Assembly (NCBI GenBank): GCA_963740065.1
Contig: CAVUCS010000004.1
Location: 310,001 to 374,000 of the forward strand
DNA length: 64,000 nucleotides
Direction of reading: 5' to 3'
Origin: DASVDE01 sp963740065
GTDB taxonomy: Bacteria > Actinomycetota > Thermoleophilia > Solirubrobacterales > 70-9
Part shown: positions 16,519-27,300 of the stretch, piece by piece
Layout: every line of letters starts with the position of its first letter
Position numbering within the stretch: position 1 is the first letter of the stretch
Notes under the pieces: generated by a model
The model's database searches: none
What the model was told of the DNA's origin: nothing
Seen by the model: the letters and a program-made list of their open reading frames with translations, nothing else
Translations under genes and position numbers: made by a program

Positions 16519-17365
16519 ATGCCCGAACTGCCCGAGGTTGAAATCACGGCGCGGCGGCTGGACTCCGTGCTGGGGGGAGCTTGCGTGGAATCGGCCGTTG
16601 CGCCGGGGATGAACGTGATGAAGACCTTTGATCCTCCTTTGGAGGAGCTGGTGAGTCGGAGGGTTTCGGGAGTTCGGCGGGTTGGGAAGATGATCGTCGT
16701 TGAGTTTGGGGACCTGGCCCTGCTACTCCACTTGATGTCCGCCGGGCGGCTGAGATCGTTCGACAGACGGGCATCGCCAAGAGACCGTGCCTCTCGCGTC
16801 TTGATCCGGCTGGAGGACGGGCGGGAGTTGCGGCTGCGCGAGTTTGGGACGAAGCAGCGAGCCTGGGCAAAGCTGCTGCCGATCGATGCCGTGGATGAAG
16901 ACGAGATGGTCGCGACCCTGGGGCCGGAAGCGTGGCCGGCGCCGCCGCTGGAGGAGTTTGCGGCGTTGATCGACCAGCCTCGACACCTGCACCCGCTGCT
17001 GCGCCACCAGAGAGACATCGCCGGGATCGGGCGGTCCTGGGTCGACGAGATCCTCTGGGAGGCGCGGCTCTCGCCGTTCAAGAAGGGCTCGGAGTTGAGC
17101 GAAGAGGAGGTCGCCCGCCTCCACGCCTCCCTGCATGTGCTCGGCGACGCGATCGAGCACTACGAGGAGACCGATCGGGGACGAGCTGCCGGACAAACCG
17201 AAGAAGCCGCTCAAGGTTCACAAGCGCGAGGGCGAGCCGTGCCCGCGCTGCGGGGCCACAATCGAGGCCGTCTTCTTCTCAGAGCACCAGACCAATTACT
17301 GCCCCGCCGAGCAAACCGGCGGGCGGGTCCTCAAAGACCGGCGGCTCTCGCGGCTTCTCAAGTGA
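16519..17365 (+). CDS. mutM: Formamidopyrimidine-DNA glycosylase Fpg/MutM (single +1 frameshift)
   Basis: A base-excision repair enzyme removing oxidised purines. The N-terminus MPELPEVE supplies the catalytic Pro1/Glu2. The H2TH domain is at about 150-220 (HPLLRHQRDIAGIGRSWVDEILWEARLSP in parts), and the C-terminal zinc finger has four cysteines (CPRCGATIEAVF...NYCPAEQ). A +1 frameshift near 17173 splits the zinc-finger end from the body; removing one base restores IGDELPDKPKK. With that correction the length (about 281 residues) is normal. The gene ends 11 bases before LIR1. Confidence 0.9.
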
Positions 17366-17376
17366 GCCTCCGGGGG

Positions 17377-17494
17377 TGAGGCAGGTCGGGCACCCCCTCC
17401 CCGCTCAACTTTTTCGAGGAGAGGTTGCGGCTTGCCGCTGGCGGCTGCATCGAAAAAGTACAAGCCGCGGGGAGGGGGTGCCCGCCCTGCCTCA
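17377..17494. repeat. LIR1: long inverted repeat (118 bp) between convergent fpg and nadC
   Basis: The outer arms (28 bases, one mismatch) begin TGAGGCAGG on both strands. The left arm continues CTCAACTTTTTCGA and the right (reverse complement) GGCTTGTACTTTTTCGA, giving unequal arms with a small bulge. The loop contains GCGGCTTGCCGC, itself a mini-hairpin. The right end coincides with the nadC stop codon (TGA at 17494-17492). It belongs to the LIR family described in the findings. Confidence 0.9.
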
Positions 17495-18350
17495 AGCCGG
17501 CTCGAGCAGAAGGCTGAAGTCGAGGGTCGGGGCGGAGTGGGTGAGCGCGCCGACTGAGATGTAGTCGACGCCGGTCTCGGCTATCTCGCGGACGGTCTCG
17601 AGGTTGACGCCGCCTGATGCTTCGAGAGCGGGGGCCTTGGTTTGGGGAGAGGAGGTGGCGCGCAGTCTCACCGCTCCCCGCAGGGTCTCGGTGTCCATGT
17701 TGTCGAGGAGGAGGCGGTCGGCGCCGGTGCCGAGGGCGTAGGCGACTTCGTCGAGATTGCGGCACTCGACCTCGACCGCGAGGTCGGGGAAAGCGCCGCG
17801 AGCGCCGTGGACGGCCTTGGCCAGCCCGCCGGAGAGGGCGATGTGGTTCTCCTTGATCAGGATCGCGTCGTAGAGGCCCATGCGGTGGTTCTGCCCTCCG
17901 CCCGCGGCCACCGCCGCCTTCTCGAGATCGCGCAACCCCGGCGTCGTCTTGCGCGTGTCGAGGATGCGAACGCCGGTCCCGGCGACGGCCTCGACGAAGC
18001 GAGACGGTCAGGGTGGCGACGCCCGAGAGATGACCCAGCAAGTTGAGCGCCGTGCGCTCGGCGGCAAGCAGCGCCGCGGCAGGGCCCGTCGCCAGCGCCA
18101 CCTCAGCCGGCACTTCCTCCCGCCACTGCCCTTCGACTACGAGCTTGTCGACGTGCTCGACCCCGCACTGGCGCATCGTCTCCTCGACCACGTCCAGCCC
18201 GAAGACGACCCCGGGCTGCTTCTGCACGATCCGCGCCCGCGCCCGCGCCTCCTCGGGAATCGTCGCCTTCGAGGTCACGTCGCCGGCGCCAATGTCCTCA
18301 GCCAGCGCCCGAGCCACCAGCGCGCTCATGTCATGAACCTCATCCGCCAT
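17492..18350 (-). CDS. nadC: Nicotinate-nucleotide pyrophosphorylase NadC (single +1 frameshift)
   Basis: Quinolinate phosphoribosyltransferase, the step after NadA. The N-terminal part has ALAEDIGAGDVTSKATIPE and RTALNLLGHLSGVAT. After a +1 shift near 18005 the frame continues FVEAVAGTGVRILDTRKTTPGLRDLEK, GGGQNHRMGLYDAILIKENH, VEVECRNLDE and LLLDNM, then SGGVNLETV and ISVGALTHS. All active-site blocks are present once one base is removed. The start ATG lies 6 bases after a TAGGCT hexamer. Its stop codon lies inside the terminal arm of LIR1. Confidence 0.92.
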
Positions 18351-18356
18351 CCCCGC

Positions 18357-18362
18357 AGCCTA
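18357..18362 (-). promoter_or_regulatory. Putative leaderless -10 hexamer upstream of nadC (TAGGCT on minus strand)
   Basis: TAGGCT ends 6 bases before the nadC ATG (18350). Palindrome P1 (18371-18420) lies immediately upstream, where a -35 box or operator would be. Confidence 0.45.
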
Positions 18363-18370
18363 GATAAGGG

Positions 18371-18420
18371 GCTGACTTCGCACTTTGTGGGGCATATGGA
18401 CCCCAAACGACAAAGTCAGC
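18371..18420. repeat. P1: 50-bp imperfect palindrome upstream of nadC
   Basis: GCTGACTT on the left pairs with AAGTCAGC on the right. The inner GGGG/CCCC flanks a CATATG centre, and mismatches fall at symmetric positions between. Similar in size and centre (TATGCCCC on one strand) to P2-P5. It may be a regulatory palindrome for nadC or a copy of a dispersed palindromic element. Confidence 0.7.
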
Positions 18421-18469
18421 GCTGAGAGGGACCTCACATTGGAGGAGGCGGGGGCGTTTAATCCATGAC

Positions 18470-18932
18470 TTGACCGACCTGCCTCCGTTTCAGGCCCTGC
18501 TCGACGAGCACTCCTCCGACGTGATGGGGGTGCTGCGCGGGGCCGTCGGGCGCGGCGAGGCCGAGGATTGCTTCCAGGAGACGTTCCTGGCGGCGCTGCG
18601 TGCCTATCCGAGATTGGACGACACGAGCAACCTTCGCGGCTGGCTGCTGACGATCGCCCATCGCAAGGCGATCGACCACCACCGGGCGAACGGGCGCCGC
18701 CCGATGCCCGTCGCCGAGGTGGTCGAAGTCGGCGTCAACGACCCCGAGCCACGTCGACGGGATCTGGGCCGCGGTCGGCGCGCTACCGCCAAAGCAGCGC
18801 GCCGCGGTGGCCCTGCGCTACGCCTGCGACCTCCCCCACGCCGAGATCGCCGCCGCCCTGGGCTGCTCGCCGGAAGCGGCCCGCCGCAGCCTGCACGAGG
18901 GAATGAAGCGACTGAGGAAGGAGCTGGCATGA
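18470..18932 (+). CDS. ECF-like RNA polymerase sigma factor (single frameshift)
   Basis: A protein of about 153 residues. Region 2 is visible as EHSSDVMGVLRGAVGRGEAEDCFQET through LRGWLLTIAHRKAIDHHR (about 10-75). Region 4 follows after the shift as LPPKQRAAVALRYACDLPHAEIAAALGCSPEAARRSLHEG. One extra base near 18752 (GAGCCAC where GAGCAC fits) breaks the frame. The apparent start is TTG at 18470; no good ribosome site is near it, so the true start is uncertain. Its stop overlaps the next start (ATGA). Pairing with a DNA alkyltransferase suggests a DNA-damage context, which is an inference. Confidence 0.8.
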
Positions 18933-19486
18933 AGGCCGAGCTGCAACGACTCGCCGACCGCGCCGCCGCCGAGGGCTTGCTCGACGTCGCCTACACGACG
19001 ATGGACTCCCCCTTCGGGACGCTGCTGCTGGCCACCACACCGCGCGGGCTTGGTGCGCCTGGGGCTGCCCAACCAGGACGCGGAGGAGCTGCTCGAAGAC
19101 CTGGCGACTCGCGTCTCCCCCCGAGTGCTCGAAGCGCCTACGCAACTCGACGAGACCCGCCGCGAACTCGACCTCTACTTCGAAGGAAGACTCACAAGCT
19201 TCGACCTCCCCCTCGACTGGCAGCTCACCGACGGCTTCCGCGGCAAGAGTCCAACACGCGATCGCCACGCATCCCCTACGGCAAAACCCGCAGCTACACC
19301 GAGATGGCGCGCAAGGCCGGCAACGAGCGAGCGGTCCGAGCCGCCGGCACGGCCTGCGGCACCAACCCGCTCCCAATAGTCGTCCCCTGCCACCGAGTCC
19401 TCCGCACCGGCGGCGCCCTCGGCGGCTACGGCGGCGGCCTCCCCATGAAGAAGGCCTTGCTGAAAATGGAAGGCGTCCTGGAGTAG
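18929..19486 (+). CDS. ogt: Methylated-DNA-[protein]-cysteine S-methyltransferase, Ogt type (three frameshifts)
   Basis: A suicide alkyltransferase repairing O6-alkylguanine. The N-terminal domain has TTMDSPFGTLLLATTPRGL and LYFEGRLTSFDLPLDW. The C-terminal domain carries IPYGKTRSYTEMARKAGN, RAAGTACGTNPLPIVVPCHR (acceptor Cys in PCHR) and LGGYGGGLPMKKALLKMEG. Three single-base insertions (near 19040, 19248 and 19265) are needed to explain the frames. The total offset is 3, so the last part returns to the starting frame; corrected length is about 184 residues. The stop TAG is the outer tip of LIR2. Confidence 0.85.
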   Translation: MKAELQRLADRAAAEGLLDVAYTTMDSPFGTLLLATTPRGLGAPGAAQPGRGGAARRPGDSRLPPSARSAYATRRDPPRTRPLLRRKTHKLRPPPRLAAHRRLPRQESNTRSPRIPYGKTRSYTEMARKAGNERAVRAAGTACGTNPLPIVVPCHRVLRTGGALGGYGGGLPMKKALLKMEGVLE

Positions 19487-19598
19487 AGGGATCGGGTGCC
19501 CCTTCCGGCGGCTTGTACTTTTTCGATGCAGCCGCCCGCGGCAAGCCGCCAACTGCTCCTCGAAAAAGTTGAGCCGGAAGGGGTACCCGATCCCTCTA
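19484..19598. repeat. LIR2: long inverted repeat (115 bp) between convergent ogt and prfB
   Basis: The outer arms begin TAGAGGGATCGGGT on both strands (26 bases, one G/A difference). The left inner segment is GGCTTGTACTTTTTCGA and the right (reverse complement) is CTCAACTTTTTCGA. Its loop, read on the minus strand, closely matches the LIR1 loop (GGCGGCTTGCCGC). The terminal TAG of each arm is the stop codon of ogt on one side and of prfB on the other. Confidence 0.92.
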
Positions 19599-20712
19599 CG
19601 CTGACGCCGCAGCGGTTCTATTCAGGTAGTCGCGGATGAAGTCGTCGATGTCGCCGTCCAAGACTCGCTGGGCGTCACCGACCTCATGCCCGGTGCGGTG
19701 GTCTTTGACCCGCTGATCGGGATGCAGGAAGTAGCTGCGGATCTGGGAGCCCCAGGCCACGTCCTTGACCTCACCCCGCTCCTTCGCCAACACCTCGGCC
19801 CGTTTGCGCTCCTCCAGCTCGATCAGCTTTGAGCGCAGCAGCTGCATCGCCACCGCCTTGTTCTGGGTCTGCGAGCGCTCGTTCTGGCACTGGACGACGA
19901 CGCCGGTGGGGACGTGGGTGATTCGCACCGCTGAATCGGTCTTGTTGACATGCTGGCCGCCGGCGCCCGAAGCGCGGTAGGTGTCGATGCGCAGGTCGTC
20001 GTCGGCGATCTCAACCTCAACCCCCTCGTCCACCACGGGGCCGACGTCGACCTGAGCGAAGCTTGTGTGGCGGCGGGCGGAGGAATCGAAGGGGGAGATC
20101 CGGACCAGCCGGTGGACACCGCGTTCGGCGGCGAAGAGGCCGTAGGCGTTCTCTCCGCGAGCGATGAAGGTCGCCGACTTCAGGCCCGCCTCCTCCCCCT
20201 CGGAGGCTTCCTTCATCTCAACCTCGAAGCCACGCCGCTCCGCCCAGCGCAGATACATCCGCAGCAGTATCTCCGCCCAGTCCTGGGAGTCGGTGCCCCC
20301 GGCGCCGGCGTGGACGGTCACCACCGCATCACCCGCGTCGTACTCGCCGCTGAACAGTCGCGCCTCCTCCAGTTGCGCCAGGCGACGCTCGACCGAGGGC
20401 AGCTGGGAAGCAAGCTCGGCTGCCATCTCCTCGTCTTCGGAGGCCATCTCCGCCAGCTCGTCGAGATCGGCGACGTCTGACTCGAGCCCCTCAAACGTCT
20501 TCAGCTTGCGCCCGGCGCGAGCGTGGGCGGCGGAAGTACGCGCGGCGGCTTCCTGCTCGTCCCAGAAGCCGGGGCGCTGCATCTCGGCCTCGAGCCGCTC
20601 GACCTCTTCCTTCAGCGAAGCCGGGTCAAAGGTAGTCCGCGAGCAGCTTCAACTGCCCGCGGATCTCGGCGAGCCGCGCCGGCACCGATTCGGTTGACGC
20701 GGTCTCGGCCAT
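19596..20712 (-). CDS. prfB: Peptide chain release factor 2 with programmed +1 frameshift
   Basis: RF2, which terminates translation at UGA and UAA. The short first frame (MAETASTESV...ADYL) ends at CTT TGA C (20631-20625), the classic autoregulatory +1 site. Shifting continues as DPASLKEEVERLEAEMQRPGFWDEQ. The GGQ motif is in SGAGGQHVNKTDSAVRITH. No strong Shine-Dalgarno-like stimulator is obvious just before the shift site. ATG 20712 overlaps the upstream SnoaL-like gene's stop (TGATG). This frameshift is genuine family biology, unlike most others in the window. Confidence 0.96.
20626..20631 (-). promoter_or_regulatory. prfB programmed frameshift site (CTT TGA)
   Basis: CTTTGA followed by C at codon 28 of prfB. 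Slow decoding of UGA when RF2 is scarce lets the P-site tRNA slip from CUU to UUU, as known for prfB in most bacteria. Confidence 0.93.
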
Positions 20713-21068
20713 CAATGGAGCTTATCCAGCGCTTCGGCACGGTCCTCGAACGGGCGCCAGCTTCGCACCCGGCCGTCGCGCAACTCGAAGGACCAGGCCA
20801 TCTCATCCTCCCCCGCCGGCGAGCCGTCTTCGTCCCAGTTCCAAATCCGCCTGATCAGCGCCACCGCCCGATCGGTGTCCTCATGTAGCTCATCCAAGCT
20901 CAATCGTCTGCTGCACGCCGCCGGGCGGGCGGGTCGCCCACAGCCGCGCGGCCTCGCGTCCCTTCCGCAGCCCCCTCATCGAGTGAAGCTCAACCTCCGG
21001 GTCGAGAACCTCGACGAAAGCATCCAGATCGCGCTCGTTGAAAGCGCGAATGAACTCGCGGACGGGGT

Positions 21069-21084
<16 letters not shown>
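20712..21084 (-). CDS. SnoaL-like / NTF2-fold protein (single +1 frameshift)
   Basis: A protein of about 123 residues related to the SnoaL-like polyketide cyclase/NTF2 fold. The first part has VREFIRAFNERDLDAFVEVL and DPEVELHSMRGLRKGREAARLW. After a +1 shift near 20893 (GAGCTTGG where GAGCTGG fits) it continues DELHEDTDRAVALIRRIWNW and WSFELRDGRVRSWRPFEDR. The function of such proteins cannot be predicted from the fold alone. The start is uncertain: GTG 21084 overlaps secA by 16 bases, and a TTG at 21117 is also possible. It lies between secA and prfB in one transcription unit. Confidence 0.7.
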
Positions 21085-23910
<2,826 letters not shown>

Positions 23911-23914
23911 GGGC

Positions 23915-24248
23915 CTAGGTTAGCGATGGACGCGAGGTGGCCACGCTGGAAACGGGGAGCGTCAGGCGTTCAGCGGCGGCCACCGGCTGCGGCCAAGCGC
24001 CGGTGCGCACGCGCTCGTAAAGCGTGTCCGGGCGCGAGATCCGCGCCGCCCGGCCAGACGACAGTGCCGATCTCGTGGTCGACCTCGACCTTGGCGAACC
24101 CCTCGGGGGTGCGCGCCAGCTCGAAGACAGGGCCCCACATGCGATCGAGTACGTCAACCTCGCCGCTGAGGCCATCGGCAAACGTCAGCTTGAGGACGCC
24201 GTGGCGGACGACGGTGGCGGTGGTTATCCAGTAGTTCGGCACGTTCAT
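23915..24248 (-). CDS. DUF2442-like protein (single +1 frameshift)
   Basis: A protein of about 110 residues. NYWITTATVVRHGVLKLTFADG and VLDRMWGPVFELARTPEGFAKVEVDHEIGTVVWPGGADLAP fit the DUF2442 family pattern, including the typical WP-[GN]-GxDLAPD(T)LYE block once one base near 24040 is removed. The corrected end reads DTLYERVRTGAWPQPVAAAE. Function is unknown. Its start overlaps the DUF4160 stop by 4 bases (ATGA); the two families often occur side by side. Its 3' end overlaps the secA promoter region. Confidence 0.75.
23917..23922 (-). promoter_or_regulatory. Putative leaderless -10 hexamer upstream of secA (TAACCT on minus strand)
   Basis: TAACCT ends 6 bases before the secA ATG, with no ribosome binding site between. 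Confidence 0.45.
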
Positions 24249-24505
24249 CGCAGGGGCTCGATTGCCTCAAGTGTGGCAGCTGCGCGGGCGCGGCGCCAGT
24301 TCTCTGCAAGCTCGGCTTGATGAAGCTCAGCCCAGGCGAGGACGAAACGAAGTTGACGACGCGGAAGGTTGCATTCAATCGGCTTCAGGCTGTCGATCCT
24401 GACCTTGGCGTGCCCATCGGCATGCTGGGCGTGGAAGTGAGGATGGCCGTGATCGTCGTGGTACATCGTGATCACGATTCCGTAGAAGCTGCTGATGCGA
24501 GGCAC
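24245..24505 (-). CDS. DUF4160 family protein
   Basis: An 86-residue protein with the DUF4160 hallmark: PRISSFYGIVITMYHDDHGHPHFHAQ (in parts), in which clustered His and Asp suggest metal binding, and RRQLRFVLAWAELHQAELAENW at the C-terminal side. The start is GTG at 24505. DUF4160-DUF2442 gene pairs are widespread and patchy, behaving like small mobile or toxin-antitoxin-like modules. That interpretation is tentative, as no activity is established to my knowledge. Confidence 0.8.
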   Translation of the reverse strand: MPRISSFYGIVITMYHDDHGHPHFHAQHADGHAKVRIDSLKPIECNLPRRQLRFVLAWAELHQAELAENWRRARAAATLEAIEPLR

Positions 24506-24561
24506 CCATGCTCAAGCGCCGGCGCACGGAGACTCTCCCCCAAGCGGCCGCGGCCGTCCGC

Positions 24562-24816
24562 TTAGTAGTCAGCTGAATCCCTGGGCACGCCACGCAACCG
24601 CTTCTTGAGCAAGATAGAGATGTCGAAGATCACCGTCGCAGCCAAGCCTCCAACGATTCCAATCATCACCCCCCAGGCTTCCCTCAACGCAAAGAAGGTC
24701 AGCAATGGCAGCACCACGCTGATGATGCCATCCCGTTCATTGACATGACCAGCAATTGCCCCAGTAAGCCCGCCGCGAAGCGCCTGGCCAAATCTAGATC
24801 TCATAGCGGTACGCAT
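24562..24816 (-). CDS. Small membrane protein, unknown function
   Basis: An 84-residue protein with two hydrophobic segments (IISVVLPLLTFFALREAWGV and MIGIVGGLAATVIFDISILL) and a basic C-terminus (KKRLRGVPRDS). No family is recognised. ATG 24816 is preferred; TTG 24828 is also in frame. It lies in a stretch with visibly lower GC and more relaxed codon use than its surroundings, together with the DUF4160/DUF2442 pair. The 260 bases between it and hpf hold no recognised feature. Confidence 0.5.
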   Translation of the reverse strand: MRTAMRSRFGQALRGGLTGAIAGHVNERDGIISVVLPLLTFFALREAWGVMIGIVGGLAATVIFDISILLKKRLRGVPRDSADY

Positions 24817-25076
24817 AGCCCAGGCCAACCCAAAAGGGATCGCTGCGTGGAAGCGCCTTTACGGTGTCTTGCTGTCAAGGGGTGGTGAAATGCTGTTGAA
24901 CGGAACACGGCTTGAAGCTGGCTTGAACGCTACTTCTGGAGCATTTTGGTTGATGGCGCAAGGCGTATACGAAACCGTCGCCAATAGCTAATTGGGTTTA
25001 CTTTCGCTCACACCCAGCAGCCTATCCTCCCAACTAGCCATCGATGTGCACTCGCGGCTCTTCCCGGATGGGCCTC

Positions 25077-25428
25077 CTACGCAGCCGACTGGCGCCTGAG
25101 GCGAGCGACGGCGCGGCGCGTTTGGGTTCGCTTGCGGCGTAGCTCGCGGTGCTTCTTTACCTGGCGGCGGATGTCTTCGGCGAGGTGATGGATCGTGTGG
25201 GCCATCTCGGGGGAAGCTTCTCTTGCCCGCAGGGTCACGCCCTTCAAGCGGAGGGTGGCTTCGGCGACTTGGCTGTCGGGGATCGAGGGGTTTCTCTCCT
25301 CGTAGATCTCGACATCGAGCGTCGCCAAGCTCGGAGACCTGCCTCCCCACGCGGCGAAAGCGTTTGATCACATGCCCCCGCAGCTCGTCGGTGATCTCGA
25401 CGTTGCGCCCACGAACTTCGATACGCAT
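25077..25428 (-). CDS. hpf: Ribosome hibernation promoting factor, short HPF/RaiA type (single +1 frameshift)
   Basis: A protein of about 116 residues that binds the 30S decoding region in stationary phase. The N-terminus MRIEVRGRNVEITDELRGHV and the middle ATLDVEIYEERNPSIPDSQVAEATLRLKG fit the family. DIRRQVKKHRELRRKRTQTR gives the basic helix end. A +1 shift near 25328 (GAGCTTGGCG where GAGCTGGCG fits) breaks it. ATG 25428 has a strong AAGGAGG 5 bases upstream. It has no long-form C-terminal dimerisation domain. Confidence 0.9.
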
Positions 25429-25484
25429 ATCTGCCTCCTTGGGGTCTCTCCTCCGATCGTACGCCTCTCCTTCCACGCTGACAA

Positions 25485-25595
25485 GAGGGTCCGGGTGCCC
25501 CTCCCCGCGGCTTGTACTTTTTCGCGGTGCCCGCAGCGAGATAGGGGACGTGCCGAGGCGAAAAAGTTGAGCGGGGAGGGGCACCCGGACCCTCA
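25485..25595. repeat. LIR3: long inverted repeat (111 bp) between comF and hpf
   Basis: The outer arms share GAGGGTCCGGGTGCCCCTC on both strands. The left inner segment is GGCTTGTACTTTTTCGC; the right (reverse complement) is CTCAACTTTTTCGC. The right tip (TGA at 25595-25593) is the comF stop codon. Unlike LIR1 and LIR2 it lies between tandem genes, so it would be transcribed in the comF-hpf direction. Confidence 0.9.
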
Positions 25596-26216
25596 TAACC
25601 GCCTGGCAAAGGTGATTGCGACGACTCGGACCGCGCCGGCTTCTCGGAGGGCGCGGGCGCAGGCTGAGAGGGTGGCGCCGGTGGTGAGGACGTCGTCGAC
25701 CAGGAGGACGCTGCGGGGAGGCTCGCTCCTGGCGTGGATGTGGGGTGGGTGGCCGATGCGTTGGGCGCGGCGCTTGCCCACCTGTCGCCGGCCGCCGCGC
25801 CGGGCGAGGCAGTTCGAGATGGGGAGGTCGAGGCGCTCGGCCAGGGCGGCCGCGATCTCACCCGCCGGATCGAAGCCGCGCGCCAGGGCCCGCAGCGGCG
25901 CCGCCGGCACCGGCACGATCGCGCCGCTGAGCAGGTTGGCCGGCGCCAGCCAGTGGATGCGATCGGCCATCAGGCCGGCGACAGGCAGCAGGCGGCGGAA
26001 CTTGAGCGCGGTGACCAGGTCGCGAGCGACCCCCTCGTGGGAGGCGGAGGACCAGGCGCGGTCGATCCCGGGTGGCCCCTGGCCGGTGAGCGGGGCGGCC
26101 GCGGCGAGGCGGCGGCTGCAACGGGTGCAGATCGTCGCCTCCGGGCGGCAGTTGCGCCCGCAGGCGGCGCAGAGCGGTGGCACGATCCCGGCGGCGACGG
26201 CATGGAGCAGGCTCAT
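25593..26216 (-). CDS. comF: ComF family amidophosphoribosyltransferase-like protein
   Basis: A 207-residue protein. An N-terminal zinc-ribbon (PPLCAACGRNC, ATICTRCSRRL) precedes a phosphoribosyltransferase domain with the PRPP-binding motif SVLLVDDVLTTGATLSACARALREAGA at the C-terminus (in parts). ALKFRR and RRQVGKRRAQR are typical ComF blocks. ComF proteins support DNA uptake in competent bacteria but are also common in non-competent species, where the role is unclear. No other competence gene is seen in the window. The stop codon is the tip of LIR3. Confidence 0.9.
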   Translation of the reverse strand: MSLLHAVAAGIVPPLCAACGRNCRPEATICTRCSRRLAAAAPLTGQGPPGIDRAWSSASHEGVARDLVTALKFRRLLPVAGLMADRIHWLAPANLLSGAIVPVPAAPLRALARGFDPAGEIAAALAERLDLPISNCLARRGGRRQVGKRRAQRIGHPPHIHARSEPPRSVLLVDDVLTTGATLSACARALREAGAVRVVAITFARRL

Positions 26217-26283
26217 CGCCCGATCCTGCGGGCCGGCGGCGCGCGCGTGGCGCGCCGTTCGTCAAGAGTTCGTCAGGGCTTAG

Positions 26284-27296
26284 TCAGGACTTGGTCGCTT
26301 TTCCCGCAATCGCGCCGATCAGGATCGATCCGGCGGGGAGCTCGGTCCCGCTCGAGCAAGGATCGAGTCGCGGATGTGGGCGCCCTCGCCGACACGGCAG
26401 CCGTCGCCGAGGATCGCCGGCCCGTCGATGCGAACCCCCTCCCCCAGCTCGACTCCCTCGCCGACCAGCACCGGGGCGGTCAGCTCGGCGTCGCCGAGGT
26501 CGCTCGCGGCGCGCACCCCGGCCGACACCTCCGGCGCGCCGGGCTCCACCTCCACCTCGCCGCGCAGGGCGTCGAGGTTCCCGTCCCGCAGCTCGTCGAG
26601 GTTGCCGATGTCATTCCAGTAAGCGTCGATCTCATGCGAGTAGAAAGGCACGTCGTTTTCCAGCAGCGCTGGGAAGACATCCGTCGCCCAATCGGCGAAA
26701 CCCGGTGGGTCGTCGGGGCCGGCCAGCTTCGCGGCGCCGGGCTCGGGGAAGAAGTCGAAGATCTCCGCGTCGAACATGTAGATGCCGCAGTTGGCGAGGT
26801 CGGAGAGGGCCTCCGCCGGGTCGGGCTTCTCCTGGAAGCCCTGGATGCGGCCGTCGGCGCCGGTGATCGCGACGCCGAACTGGCTGGTGTCGTCGACGCG
26901 CTTCGTCGCCAGGGTCGCGACCCCGTCGTGAGATGCGTGGAACTCGCGCATCGCGGCCAGGTCGATGTCCGTCAGCGCGTCGCCGGAGATGACGAGGAAA
27001 GAGTCGCCGAGGAACTCCGCGGCGTTGCGCACCCCGCCCGAAGTCCCCAGCAGCGCCTCCTCGCGGCTGTAGGAGAGGTCGATCCCAAACGCGGAGCCAT
27101 CGCCGAAATGGCCCTCAATCGTCTCCGGAAACCAGTGCAGGTTGGCAATCGTCTCGGTGAAACCGTGACGAGCGAGCAAGCGCACGATGTGCTCCATAAC
27201 CGGCCGATTCACCACCGGCACCATCGGCTTCGGGATCGCGTAGGTGATCGGCCGCAGCCGAGTTCCCAACCCCGCCGCCAACACCATCGCTTTCAT
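26284..27296 (-). CDS. Sugar-phosphate nucleotidyltransferase with left-handed beta-helix tail (single -1 frameshift)
   Basis: A protein of about 337 residues. The nucleotide-binding motif AMVLAAGLGTRLRPITYAIPKPM is at the start (in parts), LVISGDALTDIDL gives the metal-binding GD, and ANCGIYMFDAEIFDFFP and YWNDIGNLDELRDGN follow. Hexapeptide-like repeats occupy the end (LVGEGVELGEGVRIDGPAILGDG in parts). A missing base near 26342 hides the last 20 residues (TELPAGSILIGAIAGKATKS). The family includes mannose-1-phosphate guanylyltransferases and glucose-1-phosphate thymidylyl/uridylyl transferases; the nucleotide is not determinable here. Neighbouring pgi-pmi and a second transferase suggest GDP-mannose supply. 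Confidence 0.87.
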
Positions 27297-27300
27297 CGAC

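Noticed and set aside
19596..20712. prfB frame break as another sequencing error
   Set aside because: The CTT-TGA-C sequence at codon 28 is the conserved programmed frameshift of prfB, not an artefact.
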